Shown here: positions 1 to 7,216 of the stretch, in pieces
Position numbering within the stretch: the first letter of the stretch is position 1
Layout of the letters: each line of letters begins with the position of its first letter
Source: Jannaschia seosinensis
GTDB lineage: Bacteria > Pseudomonadota > Alphaproteobacteria > Rhodobacterales > Rhodobacteraceae
DNA: 46,871 nucleotides
NCBI RefSeq assembly: GCF_001408515.1
Contig: NZ_CYPR01000206.1
Coordinates: 1 to 46,871, forward strand
Direction of reading: 5' to 3'
The notes under the pieces: model-generated
Told to the model about the DNA's origin: nothing
What the model saw: only the letters and a program-made list of their open reading frames with translations
Databases searched by the model: none
Translations under genes and position numbers: made by a program

Positions 1-201
1 TGGAAGCTCCGCGCGGCTTGCCCAAAACGTTCACCATGGCGCCGCGCCCAGTTCGACACGCTGCGGCTGCATCTCGTCAAGCTGGCCGCCACCATCGTCG
101 AAAAGAAGACCCGGATCATCGTGACCCTGCCGGCATCGTGTCCCCGAAAGGGACTTCTCCTCCTTCTCTTCGACGCCCTCGCCCCACCGAAAACAGCCTG
201 A
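1..201 (+). CDS. IS1380-family transposase, C-terminal fragment
   Basis: Reading frame 1 encodes the last 66 residues of the transposase, beginning WKLRAACPKRS and ending DALAPPKTA before TGA at 199-201. The sequence matches the C-terminus of the larger fragment on the minus strand at 45927-46871 almost residue for residue. The catalytic part lies upstream of the window, so whether this copy is functional cannot be judged. IS1380 transposases are DDE enzymes that cut and paste their own element. Confidence 0.85.
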   Translation, partial: WKLRAACPKRSPWRRAQFDTLRLHLVKLAATIVEKKTRIIVTLPASCPRKGLLLLLFDALAPPKTA

Positions 202-365
202 CGCATGCGCCCCGACAAACCCCGAAACATCAACCCGTATCGCCCAAGACCCAAGTCACCGGCCGGCATGCCAACCGGACGCAAACACCGGGTGCGCGCA
301 AGAAAACCGAGACCGGGGAAACCATCCCACGGAGCACAAGTCCGCAGCTTCATGAATTATGCGGG
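1..365 (+). mobile_element. IS1380-family element, 3' end (truncated by window start)
   Basis: This is the terminal 365 bp of an IS1380-family element. It holds the end of the transposase gene and about 160 bp of non-coding tail that stops at GCGGG (361-365). Base 1 pairs with base 46127 and base 365 with base 45763 of the inverted copy at the other end of the window, without gaps and with about nine substitutions by eye. Past base 365 the two sequences diverge abruptly, which fixes the element boundary. Here the neighbour is an istB fragment, so this copy was inserted into an IS21-family element. The 4-bp target duplication expected for the family cannot be tested because the other end lies outside the window. 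Confidence 0.85.
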
Positions 366-589
366 TTAGCAAACTATACGAGCGCACCAGCGTCGTCATC
401 ACCACCAACCTGAGCTTCAGCGAGTGGGCGAGCGTCTTCGGTGATGCCAAGATGACCACAGCCTTGCTCGATCGCCTCACCCATCGCTGCCACATCCTGG
501 AGACCGGCAACGACAGCTACCGCTTCAAGGCAAGCTTCGAGACAGCGAAGAAGAAACGGAAGGAGACAGCAGTATTGACCCCATCATGA
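366..589 (+). pseudogene. istB: IS21-family helper ATPase IstB, C-terminal remnant
   Basis: The frame reads [19 protein letters not shown] and continues with a [17 protein letters not shown] stretch and [10 protein letters not shown]. This is the characteristic C-terminal third of IstB, the AAA+ helper of IS21-family transposition, after the ATPase core. The N-terminal part with Walker A and B is missing because the IS1380-family end at 365 interrupts the gene. The frame ends at TGA 587-589. The fragment cannot be active. Its presence shows an IS21 insertion older than the IS1380 insertion. Confidence 0.85.
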
Positions 590-612
590 ACCAACAACCA
601 TAACGACCGGGC

Positions 613-655
613 GGGTCAGATCTCGGTGACAATGCCGGGTCAGTTCTCAGTGACA
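613..655 (+). repeat. IS21-family right-end tandem repeats
   Basis: Two 19-bp imperfect direct repeats, GGGTCAGATCTCGGTGACA (613-631) and GGGTCAGTTCTCAGTGACA (637-655), lie 24 bp apart just downstream of the istB remnant. Multiple short terminal repeats of this kind are the transposase-binding sites of IS21-family ends. The element probably ends at about 662, immediately before an IS6-type end. Confidence 0.7.
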
Positions 656-662
656 GCCAACA

Positions 663-724
663 GTCATGCGGGGAGCCTAGCCAGCCGCCTGCTCCGCCTC
701 AAGCGAAGTTCTTCTGACAAGGCC
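663..724 (-). repeat. IS6-family element end, solo remnant (copy 1)
   Basis: These 62 bp match the 5' end of the IS6-family element at 7004-7065, from the transposase start codon (CAT at 665-667) to the outer terminus GGCC. The transposase body is absent; IS21 sequence abuts at 662. A third copy lies at 7151-7216. All three have the same orientation. The remnant ends only 27 bp beyond the stop codon of the acyl-CoA synthetase gene. Confidence 0.8.
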
Positions 725-751
725 GAACCCATTGCTCTGCCGTCCATAACG

Positions 752-2386
752 TCAGCCCGGAACGAGAGCGCGGGCCTTCTCACGCAGGGCGAATTTCTGG
801 ATCTTTCCGGTCGAGGTTCTGGGGATGGGCATGAAGACGAACTTGCCGGGCACTTTATATGGGGCGAGGTGTTCGCGGCACCAGGCCTTCAGCGCAACCG
901 GATCGGGGTCATTGCCCGCGTTCAGTTCGACAAAGGCGCAGGGCGTTTCCCCCCATTTGTCATGCGGCATGGCCACCACAGCCACCACGGCTACCGCGGG
1001 ATGGCGATAAAGTGCCTCCTCGACCTCGATCGACGAGATGTTCTCGCCACCCGAGATGATGATGTCCTTCGAACGGTCCTTCAGCTGGACATAGCCATCC
1101 GGGTGCATCACGCCGAGATCGCCCGAATGGAACCAGCCACCGGTGAAAGCCTCTTGCGTGGCCTTCGGGTTGCGGAAGTAGCCCTTCATCACGACGTTGC
1201 CTCGGAACATCACTTCGCCGATCGTCCGACCGTCGCGCGGCACCGGTTGCATGGTCTCGGGGTCCAGCACGTCGAGCTGTTCCAGCGGCAGATAGCGCAC
1301 ACCTTGACGTGACTTCAGCGCCGCCTGTTCGGCGCGGGGCAGATCCAACCATTCGGCATGCCAGTCGTTGACCACGGCGGGGCCGTAGGTCTCGGTCAGG
1401 CCGTAAAGATGAGTGACATTGAACCCTGCATCGCGCATGTCGGCCAAAAGTTTCTCGGGCGGCGGCGCGGCGGCGGTAAAGAATTGCACAGTATGATCCA
1501 ATGCGCGTTTCTGATCCTCGGGCGCCGAGATCATCAACGACATCACGATTGGCGCGCCGCAGAGGTGGGTCACGCCCTCATCGGCCAGCGCGGTCCAGAT
1601 CGGTTCGGCACGGACCTGACGCAGGCAAACATGGGTGCCGACGATAGCCGACAGCGTCCAGGGAAAGCACCACCCGTTGCAGTGGAACATCGGCAGGGTC
1701 CATAGATAGACCGAATGTTTCTGCATCGAGGTGGTCAGCGCATTGCCCTGCGCCAGCAGATAGGCGCCACGGTGATGCGACACCACGCCCTTGGGGTCGC
1801 CCGTCGTGCCCGAAGTGTAGTTGATCGAGATCGCGTCCCATTCGTCCTCGGGCATCAGCCACGCGAAATCCGGGGCGCCGTCGGACAGAAACGCTTCGTA
1901 ATCCGGTGCGGCGATACGTGCGCGCGTCCCGTCGAACTCCGGATCGTCATACTGGATCAGGGTCGGCGCGACCTTTGCGAGCGCCAGCGCCTCTTGCATC
2001 AGCGGCATGAACTCGGCGTCCACGATCACGACCCTGGACATCGCGTGATCCAGCTGGAACGCGATGATCGCGGCGTCGAGGCGGGTATTGATCGAATGCA
2101 GCACAGCGCCGCACATCGGCACGCTGTAATGGCACTCCAGCATCGCGGGCGTGTTCGCCAACATGGCCGACACGGTGTCGCCTCGGCCAATGCCGGCCTG
2201 CGCCAAGGCCGAAGCCAGCTGCCGCGACCGCGCGTAGAACTCGGCGTAGGTCCGCCGCAGCGCGCCATGAACAATGGCAGTATGCTCGGGAAAGACGCTT
2301 GCAGCACGCTCCAGGAAGGTCAGCGGCGTCAGAGGCTGGTAGTTGGCCGGATTGCGGTCCAGATCGGTGTTATAGGGATTAGCCAT
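752..2386 (-). CDS. AMP-forming acyl-CoA synthetase (adenylate-forming, ACS family)
   Basis: A 544-residue adenylate-forming enzyme that should activate a carboxylic acid with ATP and CoA through an acyl-AMP intermediate in the cytoplasm. The P-loop-like motif YTSGTTGDPKGV lies at residues 190-201, the adenylate motif LYGLTETYG at 327-335, and GWFHSGDLG follows. The C-terminal lid carries STGKIQKF with the catalytic lysine. Length is normal for medium-chain or aryl acyl-CoA ligases. It is the last gene of a minus-strand operon, 6 bp after the crotonase-fold gene. Other GcvT-demethylation pathways use such ligases (DmdB, methylmercaptopropionate-CoA ligase), but the N-terminus is not the one I know from DmdB, so the substrate is unassigned. 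Insertion-sequence debris begins 27 bp past its stop. Confidence 0.9.
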   Translation of the reverse strand: MANPYNTDLDRNPANYQPLTPLTFLERAASVFPEHTAIVHGALRRTYAEFYARSRQLASALAQAGIGRGDTVSAMLANTPAMLECHYSVPMCGAVLHSINTRLDAAIIAFQLDHAMSRVVIVDAEFMPLMQEALALAKVAPTLIQYDDPEFDGTRARIAAPDYEAFLSDGAPDFAWLMPEDEWDAISINYTSGTTGDPKGVVSHHRGAYLLAQGNALTTSMQKHSVYLWTLPMFHCNGWCFPWTLSAIVGTHVCLRQVRAEPIWTALADEGVTHLCGAPIVMSLMISAPEDQKRALDHTVQFFTAAAPPPEKLLADMRDAGFNVTHLYGLTETYGPAVVNDWHAEWLDLPRAEQAALKSRQGVRYLPLEQLDVLDPETMQPVPRDGRTIGEVMFRGNVVMKGYFRNPKATQEAFTGGWFHSGDLGVMHPDGYVQLKDRSKDIIISGGENISSIEVEEALYRHPAVAVVAVVAMPHDKWGETPCAFVELNAGNDPDPVALKAWCREHLAPYKVPGKFVFMPIPRTSTGKIQKFALREKARALVPG

Positions 2387-2392
2387 GATGCC

Positions 2393-3190
2393 TCACCGGT
2401 CCTGCCATTCCGGCGCACGCTTTTCGATGAAGGCGCCTATGCCTTCCTCGGCGTCCCAGGCGAGCATGTTCTCGACCATGACCTGCGAAGCGTAATCATA
2501 GGCCTCGGCCAGTGGCATTTCGCGCTGAGCGTAGAAGGCGCGCTTGCCGGTTGCCAGCGTCATGCTGGACTTGGACGCGATCTTGCGCGCCAGTGCCATT
2601 GTGGCCTCGCGCAGGGCCTCGGGCGGAGCGACCCGATTGACCAGACCGATTTCAGCCGCGCGAGTGGCCGATACCATGTCGCCGGTCAGCAGCATTTCCA
2701 TCGCGTGCTTGTTGCCAACATTGCGCGACAGGGCCACCATCGGGGTCGAGCAGAACAGACCGATATGCACCCCCGGCGTGCTGAATTGCGCGGTCTCGGC
2801 GGCAAGTGCCAGATCGCAGCTGGCGACCAGTTGGCAGCCCGCTGCGGTGGCGATGCCAGTCACCTCGGCAACCACAGGTTTGGGGCAATTCACAATCGCC
2901 TGCATGACCCTGGAACACCTCGCCATCGCCTTGGTGAAATAGGCCCGCCCCCTGTCGGGGTCGGCGCGGCCCGCCGTCATCTCCTTCAGGTCGTGCCCGG
3001 CACAATATGCCGGCCCGTTGGCAGCCAGGATGATGACTCGAACGGCAGGGTCGGCGCCGGCCTCGGCCATGACCCGACCGAGCGCCTCAAGCATCGCCTC
3101 GGATAGCGCATTGCGGCGGCGCGCGTCATTCAAGGTCAGGCGCAGGATGCCGTCGCGATCAAGGTCGCTGAGGAGGATATCGTCGGTCAT
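2393..3190 (-). CDS. Crotonase-fold protein, ECHDC3-type (enoyl-CoA hydratase/isomerase family)
   Basis: A 265-residue protein of the enoyl-CoA hydratase/isomerase superfamily, which binds an acyl-CoA and stabilises an enolate or thioester oxyanion. The oxyanion-hole region (YCAGHDLKEM, residues 62-71) is clear. The two glutamates that activate water in classical hydratases are not conserved: the GGGCE position reads AAGCQ (Gln120) and the QPE position reads TPG (Gly140). The run GLFCSTP that follows is typical of the ECHDC3 branch. Hydratase activity is therefore doubtful; thioesterase, isomerase or a regulatory role is possible. The gene lies between OsmC (15-bp gap) and the acyl-CoA synthetase (6-bp gap), so the products should act together. 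Confidence 0.88.
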   Translation of the reverse strand: MTDDILLSDLDRDGILRLTLNDARRRNALSEAMLEALGRVMAEAGADPAVRVIILAANGPAYCAGHDLKEMTAGRADPDRGRAYFTKAMARCSRVMQAIVNCPKPVVAEVTGIATAAGCQLVASCDLALAAETAQFSTPGVHIGLFCSTPMVALSRNVGNKHAMEMLLTGDMVSATRAAEIGLVNRVAPPEALREATMALARKIASKSSMTLATGKRAFYAQREMPLAEAYDYASQVMVENMLAWDAEEGIGAFIEKRAPEWQDR

Positions 3191-3205
3191 CAGGTCAAAC
3201 CCCAG

Positions 3206-3655
3206 TTAGAGGATGTTGATCACCACGCTGTCGGCCAGCGTGTTCGCGATGAAGCAGTAGCGATGCGCGCGGTCCTGCATCTCTTCGAGCGTCTTGTGGT
3301 CGATCGAAAAGCCGGTATCGAAGCGGACCACCGGATGCAGGTCGATGCGTGTCACCGACATCTGCCCTTTCGGGTTCTTTCCCAGGTGCGCCACGGCATG
3401 GTCGTGATAGCTGGCGACCGGCCATTTCGCCTTTGCGGCCAGTGCGAGGAAGGTCATCATGTGACAACTGGACAAGGCCGAGGCGAGCGCCTGTTCGGGG
3501 TTGGTGTTTTCCGGCTTGCCGCCCCAATCCGGGGCGGCATCCGCTTGCACTGCGTAGCTGTTGTTGTAGCGCACGATGTGTTCGGCAGAATATTTGCCGG
3601 GCTCGAAGGCGGGCACATCGCGGTGCCAGTGCAGGTCGATCGATAGGTCGGACAT
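3206..3655 (-). CDS. OsmC-family protein (thiol peroxidase-like)
   Basis: A 149-residue OsmC/Ohr-fold protein. The two cysteines of the family are present, Cys64 in SSCHMMTFL and Cys134 in HRYCFIANTL. OsmC and Ohr proteins reduce organic hydroperoxides with this pair, though many family members have no known substrate. The ATG at 3655 begins MSDLSIDLHW. It lies 29 bp after the GcvT-like gene and 15 bp before the crotonase-fold gene, inside one operon. Presence in a methyl-transfer and thioester operon might mean removal of a reactive sulfur or peroxide by-product, which is inference. Confidence 0.88.
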   Translation of the reverse strand: MSDLSIDLHWHRDVPAFEPGKYSAEHIVRYNNSYAVQADAAPDWGGKPENTNPEQALASALSSCHMMTFLALAAKAKWPVASYHDHAVAHLGKNPKGQMSVTRIDLHPVVRFDTGFSIDHKTLEEMQDRAHRYCFIANTLADSVVINIL

Positions 3656-3684
3656 GGCTGCTCTTCCCGTCTGGATGATGACAC

Positions 3685-4845
3685 TCAGGCAGCGGCGATC
3701 TTCTTCTGCGGGTCGAAGAACGGACGCTCCACGATGACTGCGTTCTCGCGCCCGGCCTCGTTGACCAGGCCGGTCTTGTTGACCACCGTCACAGTATTCC
3801 CCACGACTGCCAGATCGGCGGCGACCATCGCCAGCGCGATGTTTTGCTTCAGACGCGGCGAATAGATCGCCGATGTGACCTTGCCGATAACCCTGCCGCC
3901 TTTCACGATCAACCAATAGGACGTGTTTGGGCGTTTCAGTGGCTCGCCCTCGATTACCAGGCCGACCTGCTTGCGGCTGACGCCCTGTTCCTTGATCCGA
4001 CGCAGCGCAGCCTTGCCAATGAAATCAGCCTCGATATCCAAATTCACCAGCCGGTCCAGGCCCAGCTCGAACGGGTTGGTGTTGATGTCGGCATCGGCGT
4101 GGTAGGACAGCATTCCGCCCTCGATCCGGCGGATCGATGAGGTGTGGCCGGGCTTGAGGCCATAGGGCTGGCCGGCCGCCATGATCTTTTCCCACAGCTC
4201 GTCGCCGCGTGTGCTGTCTTGAAGATAGAGTTCGTAGCCCAGCTCGCTTGACCAGCCGGTGCGCGACACGACCAGCGGCATGCCGTCCAGCTCGACATGG
4301 CGCAGCCAGTAGTATTTCAGGTCCATGATGCTGTCGCCGAACAGCGCCCGCATGACCTCGCCCGACTTCGGGCCCTGAAGCTGCAACGGCGAGACATCTG
4401 GTTCGCGGATCGTCACGTCCATGCCGGCGTGCACCGCCACGCCCTGCGCCCAAAGCAGGATGTCACTGTCGGCAAGCGACAGCCAGAACCTGTTTTCGTC
4501 CAACCGCAGCAGAATCGGGTCGTTCAGGATGCCGCCTTCGGCGTTGGTGATCAGCACATACTTGCACTGGCCCACCGCCATCTTCGACAGGTCGCGCGGC
4601 GTCAGGGTCTGAACGAACCTGGCCGCGTCCGGCCCGGTGATCTCGACCTGACGCTCGACCGCCACGTCGCACAGGATCGCGTCGTTCACGAGGTTCCAGA
4701 AGTTCTGTTCGGGGTTCCCGAAATCACGCGGGATGTACATGTGGTTGTAGACCGAGAACCCCGTCGCGCCCCAGCGCACGGTGGCGTCGAAATAGGGAGA
4801 TTTGCGAATCTGAGTACCAAAGCCGAATTCATCCGATTTTCTCAT
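3685..4845 (-). CDS. GcvT-family tetrahydrofolate-dependent demethylase-like protein (DmdA/aminomethyltransferase superfamily)
   Basis: A 386-residue protein of the glycine-cleavage T-protein fold, with the N-terminal folate-binding domain and a C-terminal barrel. Family members move a methyl or aminomethyl group from substrate to tetrahydrofolate. Segments such as YNHMYIPRDFG, CDVAVERQVEITGPDA, LADSDILLW and LSYHADADINTNPFELGLD recall DmdA, the DMSP demethylase of marine bacteria, but the sequence diverges from the DmdA proteins I know and has a longer C-terminus. ATG 4845 is preferred to ATG 4887 because AGAGGG stands at Shine-Dalgarno distance. It is the first structural gene of the operon, 159 bp downstream of an Lrp-type regulator on the same strand. 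Substrate unknown: DMSP, another methylated sulfonium or amine, or a methyl ether. Confidence 0.85.
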   Translation of the reverse strand: MRKSDEFGFGTQIRKSPYFDATVRWGATGFSVYNHMYIPRDFGNPEQNFWNLVNDAILCDVAVERQVEITGPDAARFVQTLTPRDLSKMAVGQCKYVLITNAEGGILNDPILLRLDENRFWLSLADSDILLWAQGVAVHAGMDVTIREPDVSPLQLQGPKSGEVMRALFGDSIMDLKYYWLRHVELDGMPLVVSRTGWSSELGYELYLQDSTRGDELWEKIMAAGQPYGLKPGHTSSIRRIEGGMLSYHADADINTNPFELGLDRLVNLDIEADFIGKAALRRIKEQGVSRKQVGLVIEGEPLKRPNTSYWLIVKGGRVIGKVTSAIYSPRLKQNIALAMVAADLAVVGNTVTVVNKTGLVNEAGRENAVIVERPFFDPQKKIAAA

Positions 4846-5004
4846 GGCGTCACCCTCTTGAACCGGCGCCTGGTGCGCCGAATGCATGTTGAATTGGGTG
4901 TCCGTATAACCCAGGACGAGGCAGCTCAGCGGGCTCCAAACGCGTCGAACGGAGGCCGGTTGGTCTTCATTAAGGTCCGGTTCCGACCGATCGGTCTTTT
5001 TCCG

Positions 5005-5496
5005 TCAGCGGCGAGTAGGTATCACCAGATCAGCCAGTTTCGGGACGGAGGACTTTACGGTTCTTGTAACGATGTAGGTCATGTACCGACCGATCCCCAG
5101 ATCTTCGGCAAGCAGGGATTCCATCAGGCTCTGAAAGGCGGTCAGGCTCGGGGCATAGATCTTGAGGACATAGTCCATACCGCCACCAGTTGCGATGCAC
5201 TCGGTCACCTGATCCAAGGTGCGGATACGATCCTCGAACCGGTCGAAATCGATCTTCCGATGCTGGGTCAGCGAGACCGTCACGACGACCTGGGTGAAAT
5301 CTCCGAGCCGGTCCAGCGCGATGTCGCCACGATATCCGCGGATGTATCCGGCCGCCTTCAATCGGCTCAGTCGCTCCCAGCAGGGGGTCGGAGACAGGTT
5401 GACCATTTCTGCCAGCTGGGATTTGCTCAGCTCTCCATGTTTCTGCACTGCAGAAAGGATGCGGATATCGGTCGCGTCCAGGACTGATTTGTTCAT
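5005..5496 (-). CDS. Lrp/AsnC-family transcriptional regulator
   Basis: A 163-residue Lrp/AsnC protein. An N-terminal winged helix-turn-helix (residues about 6-60, including LSKSQLAEMVNLSPTPCWERLSRL) is followed by the RAM ligand-binding and oligomerisation domain (about 70-150). Such proteins sense amino acids or related small molecules and bind upstream of neighbouring catabolic genes. It lies directly upstream of, and co-oriented with, the GcvT-OsmC-crotonase-synthetase operon, so it is the likely regulator. An IS3-family end lies only 16 bp upstream of its start codon, so the original promoter has been displaced. Confidence 0.9.
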   Translation of the reverse strand: MNKSVLDATDIRILSAVQKHGELSKSQLAEMVNLSPTPCWERLSRLKAAGYIRGYRGDIALDRLGDFTQVVVTVSLTQHRKIDFDRFEDRIRTLDQVTECIATGGGMDYVLKIYAPSLTAFQSLMESLLAEDLGIGRYMTYIVTRTVKSSVPKLADLVIPTRR

Positions 5497-5512
5497 ACGT
5501 TCGTCACCCGCG

Positions 5513-5846
5513 TGGCCTGCCCCCTTCGGGTGGTCCGGCTTCAGTCTTAGTCTAGTGCATGACGGGTCCGGGAGCTACGGTTTGGGTGGCCGGCGAAGCG
5601 GCTCCATTTGGCGAAGCCTGCCACTGCAGGACCTCTGGAGCTGGCAGCCGATAACCCAGCGCTGAATGCGGGCGCTTGGTGTTATAGTGTCTGCGCCAGC
5701 TTTCGATGACGATCTTCGCCTCGGCGAGGCTGTAGAAGATTTCGCCGTTGAGCAGTTCGTCCCGTAGCTTGGCGTTGAAGCTCTCGCAGCATCCGTTCTC
5801 CGTATCCGTCCGTTGTCGCCGCTCTGACGGGCGGAATCCGCGGCTG
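5513..5846 (-). mobile_element. IS3-family element, 3' remnant
   Basis: The end begins TGGCCTGCCCCC at 5513, which resembles the terminal repeat of IS407-group IS3 elements. It includes the C-terminal coding part of orfB, then loses similarity at about 5806. An IS66 end follows at about 5847. Only one end is present, so the element is immobile. It abuts the promoter side of the Lrp-type regulator. Confidence 0.7.
5552..5806 (-). pseudogene. IS3-family transposase OrfB, C-terminal remnant
   Basis: The minus-strand frame reads ENGCCESFNAKLRDELLNGE, then a WRRHYNTKRPHSALGYRLPAPEV stretch, before TAG at 5552-5554. This is the end of the rve integrase domain of IS3-family OrfB, carrying the third catalytic residue (Glu of ENGCCESFN). 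The first two catalytic aspartates and OrfA are missing, so the fragment is non-functional. Confidence 0.85.
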
Positions 5847-5886
5847 GTAGTGTCCGCCATCGATAGTGGACATCTTGAGGCACTCC

Positions 5887-6250
5887 ATGGCGGGCAAGAA
5901 GGGTCAGAAGAAGCGGTTCTGGGCTGACGAAGAGAAGAGCTCGATCTGCGCGCAGGCTTTGGCGCCGGGCGTATCGGTCGCGCAGGTTGCACGTCGGTAT
6001 TCGATGAACGCCAACCTGATCTTCAAATGGTTGAAGGACCCTCGCTTCTCCGCTGCCACGGGCGAAACGCCGATTGCCCCGGAAGTCGGGAGCGTCTTTC
6101 TGCCGGTGGAGATCTCCGGCTCCACCATTGACCAACGGATCGACGACAGGACCGTTGTGCCAGCCGGACCGGCATCCGCTTCTCTTCTTGCGCATCGGAT
6201 CGACATCACGCTGTCGGACGGGCGGCGGGTCGTGGTGGAAGGGCCCACGG
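5887..6250 (+). pseudogene. IS66-family accessory protein TnpA (OrfA), truncated
   Basis: The frame starts at ATG 5887 (MAGKKGQKKRFWADEEK) and carries the IS66 OrfA helix-turn-helix (VSVAQVARRYSMNANLIFKW) and C-terminal strands (LSDGRRVVVEGP). It is cut off within that last motif at about 6250, where the IS6-family element begins. The downstream IS66 genes are absent. An IS66-like left terminus (GTAGTGTCCGCC) precedes it at about 5847. In intact IS66 elements OrfA is a small DNA-binding partner needed for transposition. Confidence 0.82.
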
Positions 6251-7065
6251 GGTGGTGTCAGACCAATTCGAACCAGTCTCAGGAAGGGCAGGGGGCCTGA
6301 CTGTTATCCTGCGCAAAGACCGCGCCACTCGGCGAGAGCGGCGGTGCGGTTGGTCTTGAAGATGTCTCGGCTGGAGAGGCTGCGTTCCTGGTTGAAGTGG
6401 TTCGAGACGGAGGCGTGGACGGCGGCGAACTTCTGCAGACTTCGCATTCGCCGGAAGCGCTGCATGGCCCTCTCGCGTCGTCGGAACGGCAGGTGCAAAT
6501 TCTCCGCGCGGTTGTTCAGCCACCGACCGGTCTCCTGCCGGTCCGTCATGCCGAGGTCCTTCAGAGCCGCGCCGTAGGAGCGAAGCTTGTCCGTCACGAG
6601 GGTCTCCGCTCGGCCGTGCTTCTTCATTGCTTTTCTGAGGAATTTCAGCGCAGCCTTCTTGTCCCGCGTCTTCGTGACGAAGCTTTCCAGCACTTCGCCC
6701 TCATGATCGACCGCCCGCCAGAGGTAGTGCTGCTCGCCGTTGATCTTCACGAACATCTCGTCGAGGTGCCAGCGCCAGCGGCTCGATTTCATACCCTCGA
6801 TGCGTCGCTTCCGGATCTCGCCCGCGAACATCGGACCGAAGCGCTGCCACCAGAAGCGCACCGTCTCGTGGCTGACGTCGACGCCGCGCTCGTGCAGCAG
6901 ATCTTCGACGTTCCGCAGCGACAGCGGGAAGCGGACATACATCATCACCGCCAGGCGAATGATCTCGGAGCTGGTCTTGAAGTACTTGAAGGGGCTGCGC
7001 TTGGTCATGCGGGGAGCCTAGCCAGCCGCCTGCTCCGCCTCAAGCGAAGTTCTTCTGACAAGGCC
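6251..7065 (-). mobile_element. IS6-family insertion sequence, apparently complete
   Basis: An element of about 815 bp. The right terminus (minus strand, reading inward) is GGCCTTGTCAGAAGAA and the left terminus (plus strand) is GGTGGTGTCAGACCAA, an imperfect terminal inverted repeat. It contains one transposase gene. The left side cuts the IS66 orfA. No convincing 8-bp target duplication is visible (GCCCACGG left, CATCCAAG right), which suggests rearrangement after insertion. The same right end occurs as solo copies at 663-724 and 7151-7216. Confidence 0.8.
6304..7008 (-). CDS. IS6-family transposase
   Basis: A 234-residue transposase of the IS6/IS26 family, full length for the group. The DDE triad can be placed at the Asp of WHLDEMFVKI, the Asp of LVTDKLRSYG and the Glu of NNRAENLHLPFRRRER. 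A short N-terminal helix-turn-helix region (LSLRNVEDLLHERGVDVSHETVRFW) precedes the catalytic core. The frame starts at ATG 7008 and ends at 6304 without interruptions, so the gene may be active. IS6 elements move replicatively through cointegrates and commonly create adjacent deletions, in line with the scrambled surroundings. Confidence 0.92.
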   Translation of the reverse strand: MTKRSPFKYFKTSSEIIRLAVMMYVRFPLSLRNVEDLLHERGVDVSHETVRFWWQRFGPMFAGEIRKRRIEGMKSSRWRWHLDEMFVKINGEQHYLWRAVDHEGEVLESFVTKTRDKKAALKFLRKAMKKHGRAETLVTDKLRSYGAALKDLGMTDRQETGRWLNNRAENLHLPFRRRERAMQRFRRMRSLQKFAAVHASVSNHFNQERSLSSRDIFKTNRTAALAEWRGLCAG

Positions 7066-7150
7066 CATCCAAGGGATTGAGTTCCGCGACGGCCTCCGCC
7101 ACCTTCAAACTGCCGCCTGATCACGCGTCACCAACTTTCGCGCATACCTC

Positions 7151-7216
7151 CTTGGTCATGCGGGGAGCCTAGCCAGCCGCCTGCTCCGCCTCAAGCGAAG
7201 TTCTTCTGACAAGGCC
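7151..7216 (-). repeat. IS6-family element end, solo remnant (copy 3)
   Basis: These 66 bp match 7000-7065, again from the transposase start-codon region to the terminus GGCC. The unit includes the first three codons (MTK) and then stops. It joins directly to the 3' part of the IS4-family transposase and supplies that frame's last residues and stop codon. The 85 bp between this copy and the complete element (7066-7150) match nothing I recognise. Confidence 0.8.

Noticed and set aside
18-413. Plus-strand frame across the IS1380 end
   Set aside because: Shadow frame of the transposase C-terminus; the true frame is 1-201.
752-4845. Complete DMSP demethylation pathway (dmdABCD)
   Set aside because: No acyl-CoA dehydrogenase is present, the crotonase lacks the catalytic glutamates of DmdD-type hydratases, and the synthetase and GcvT-like sequences do not match the DmdB and DmdA sequences I know closely enough.
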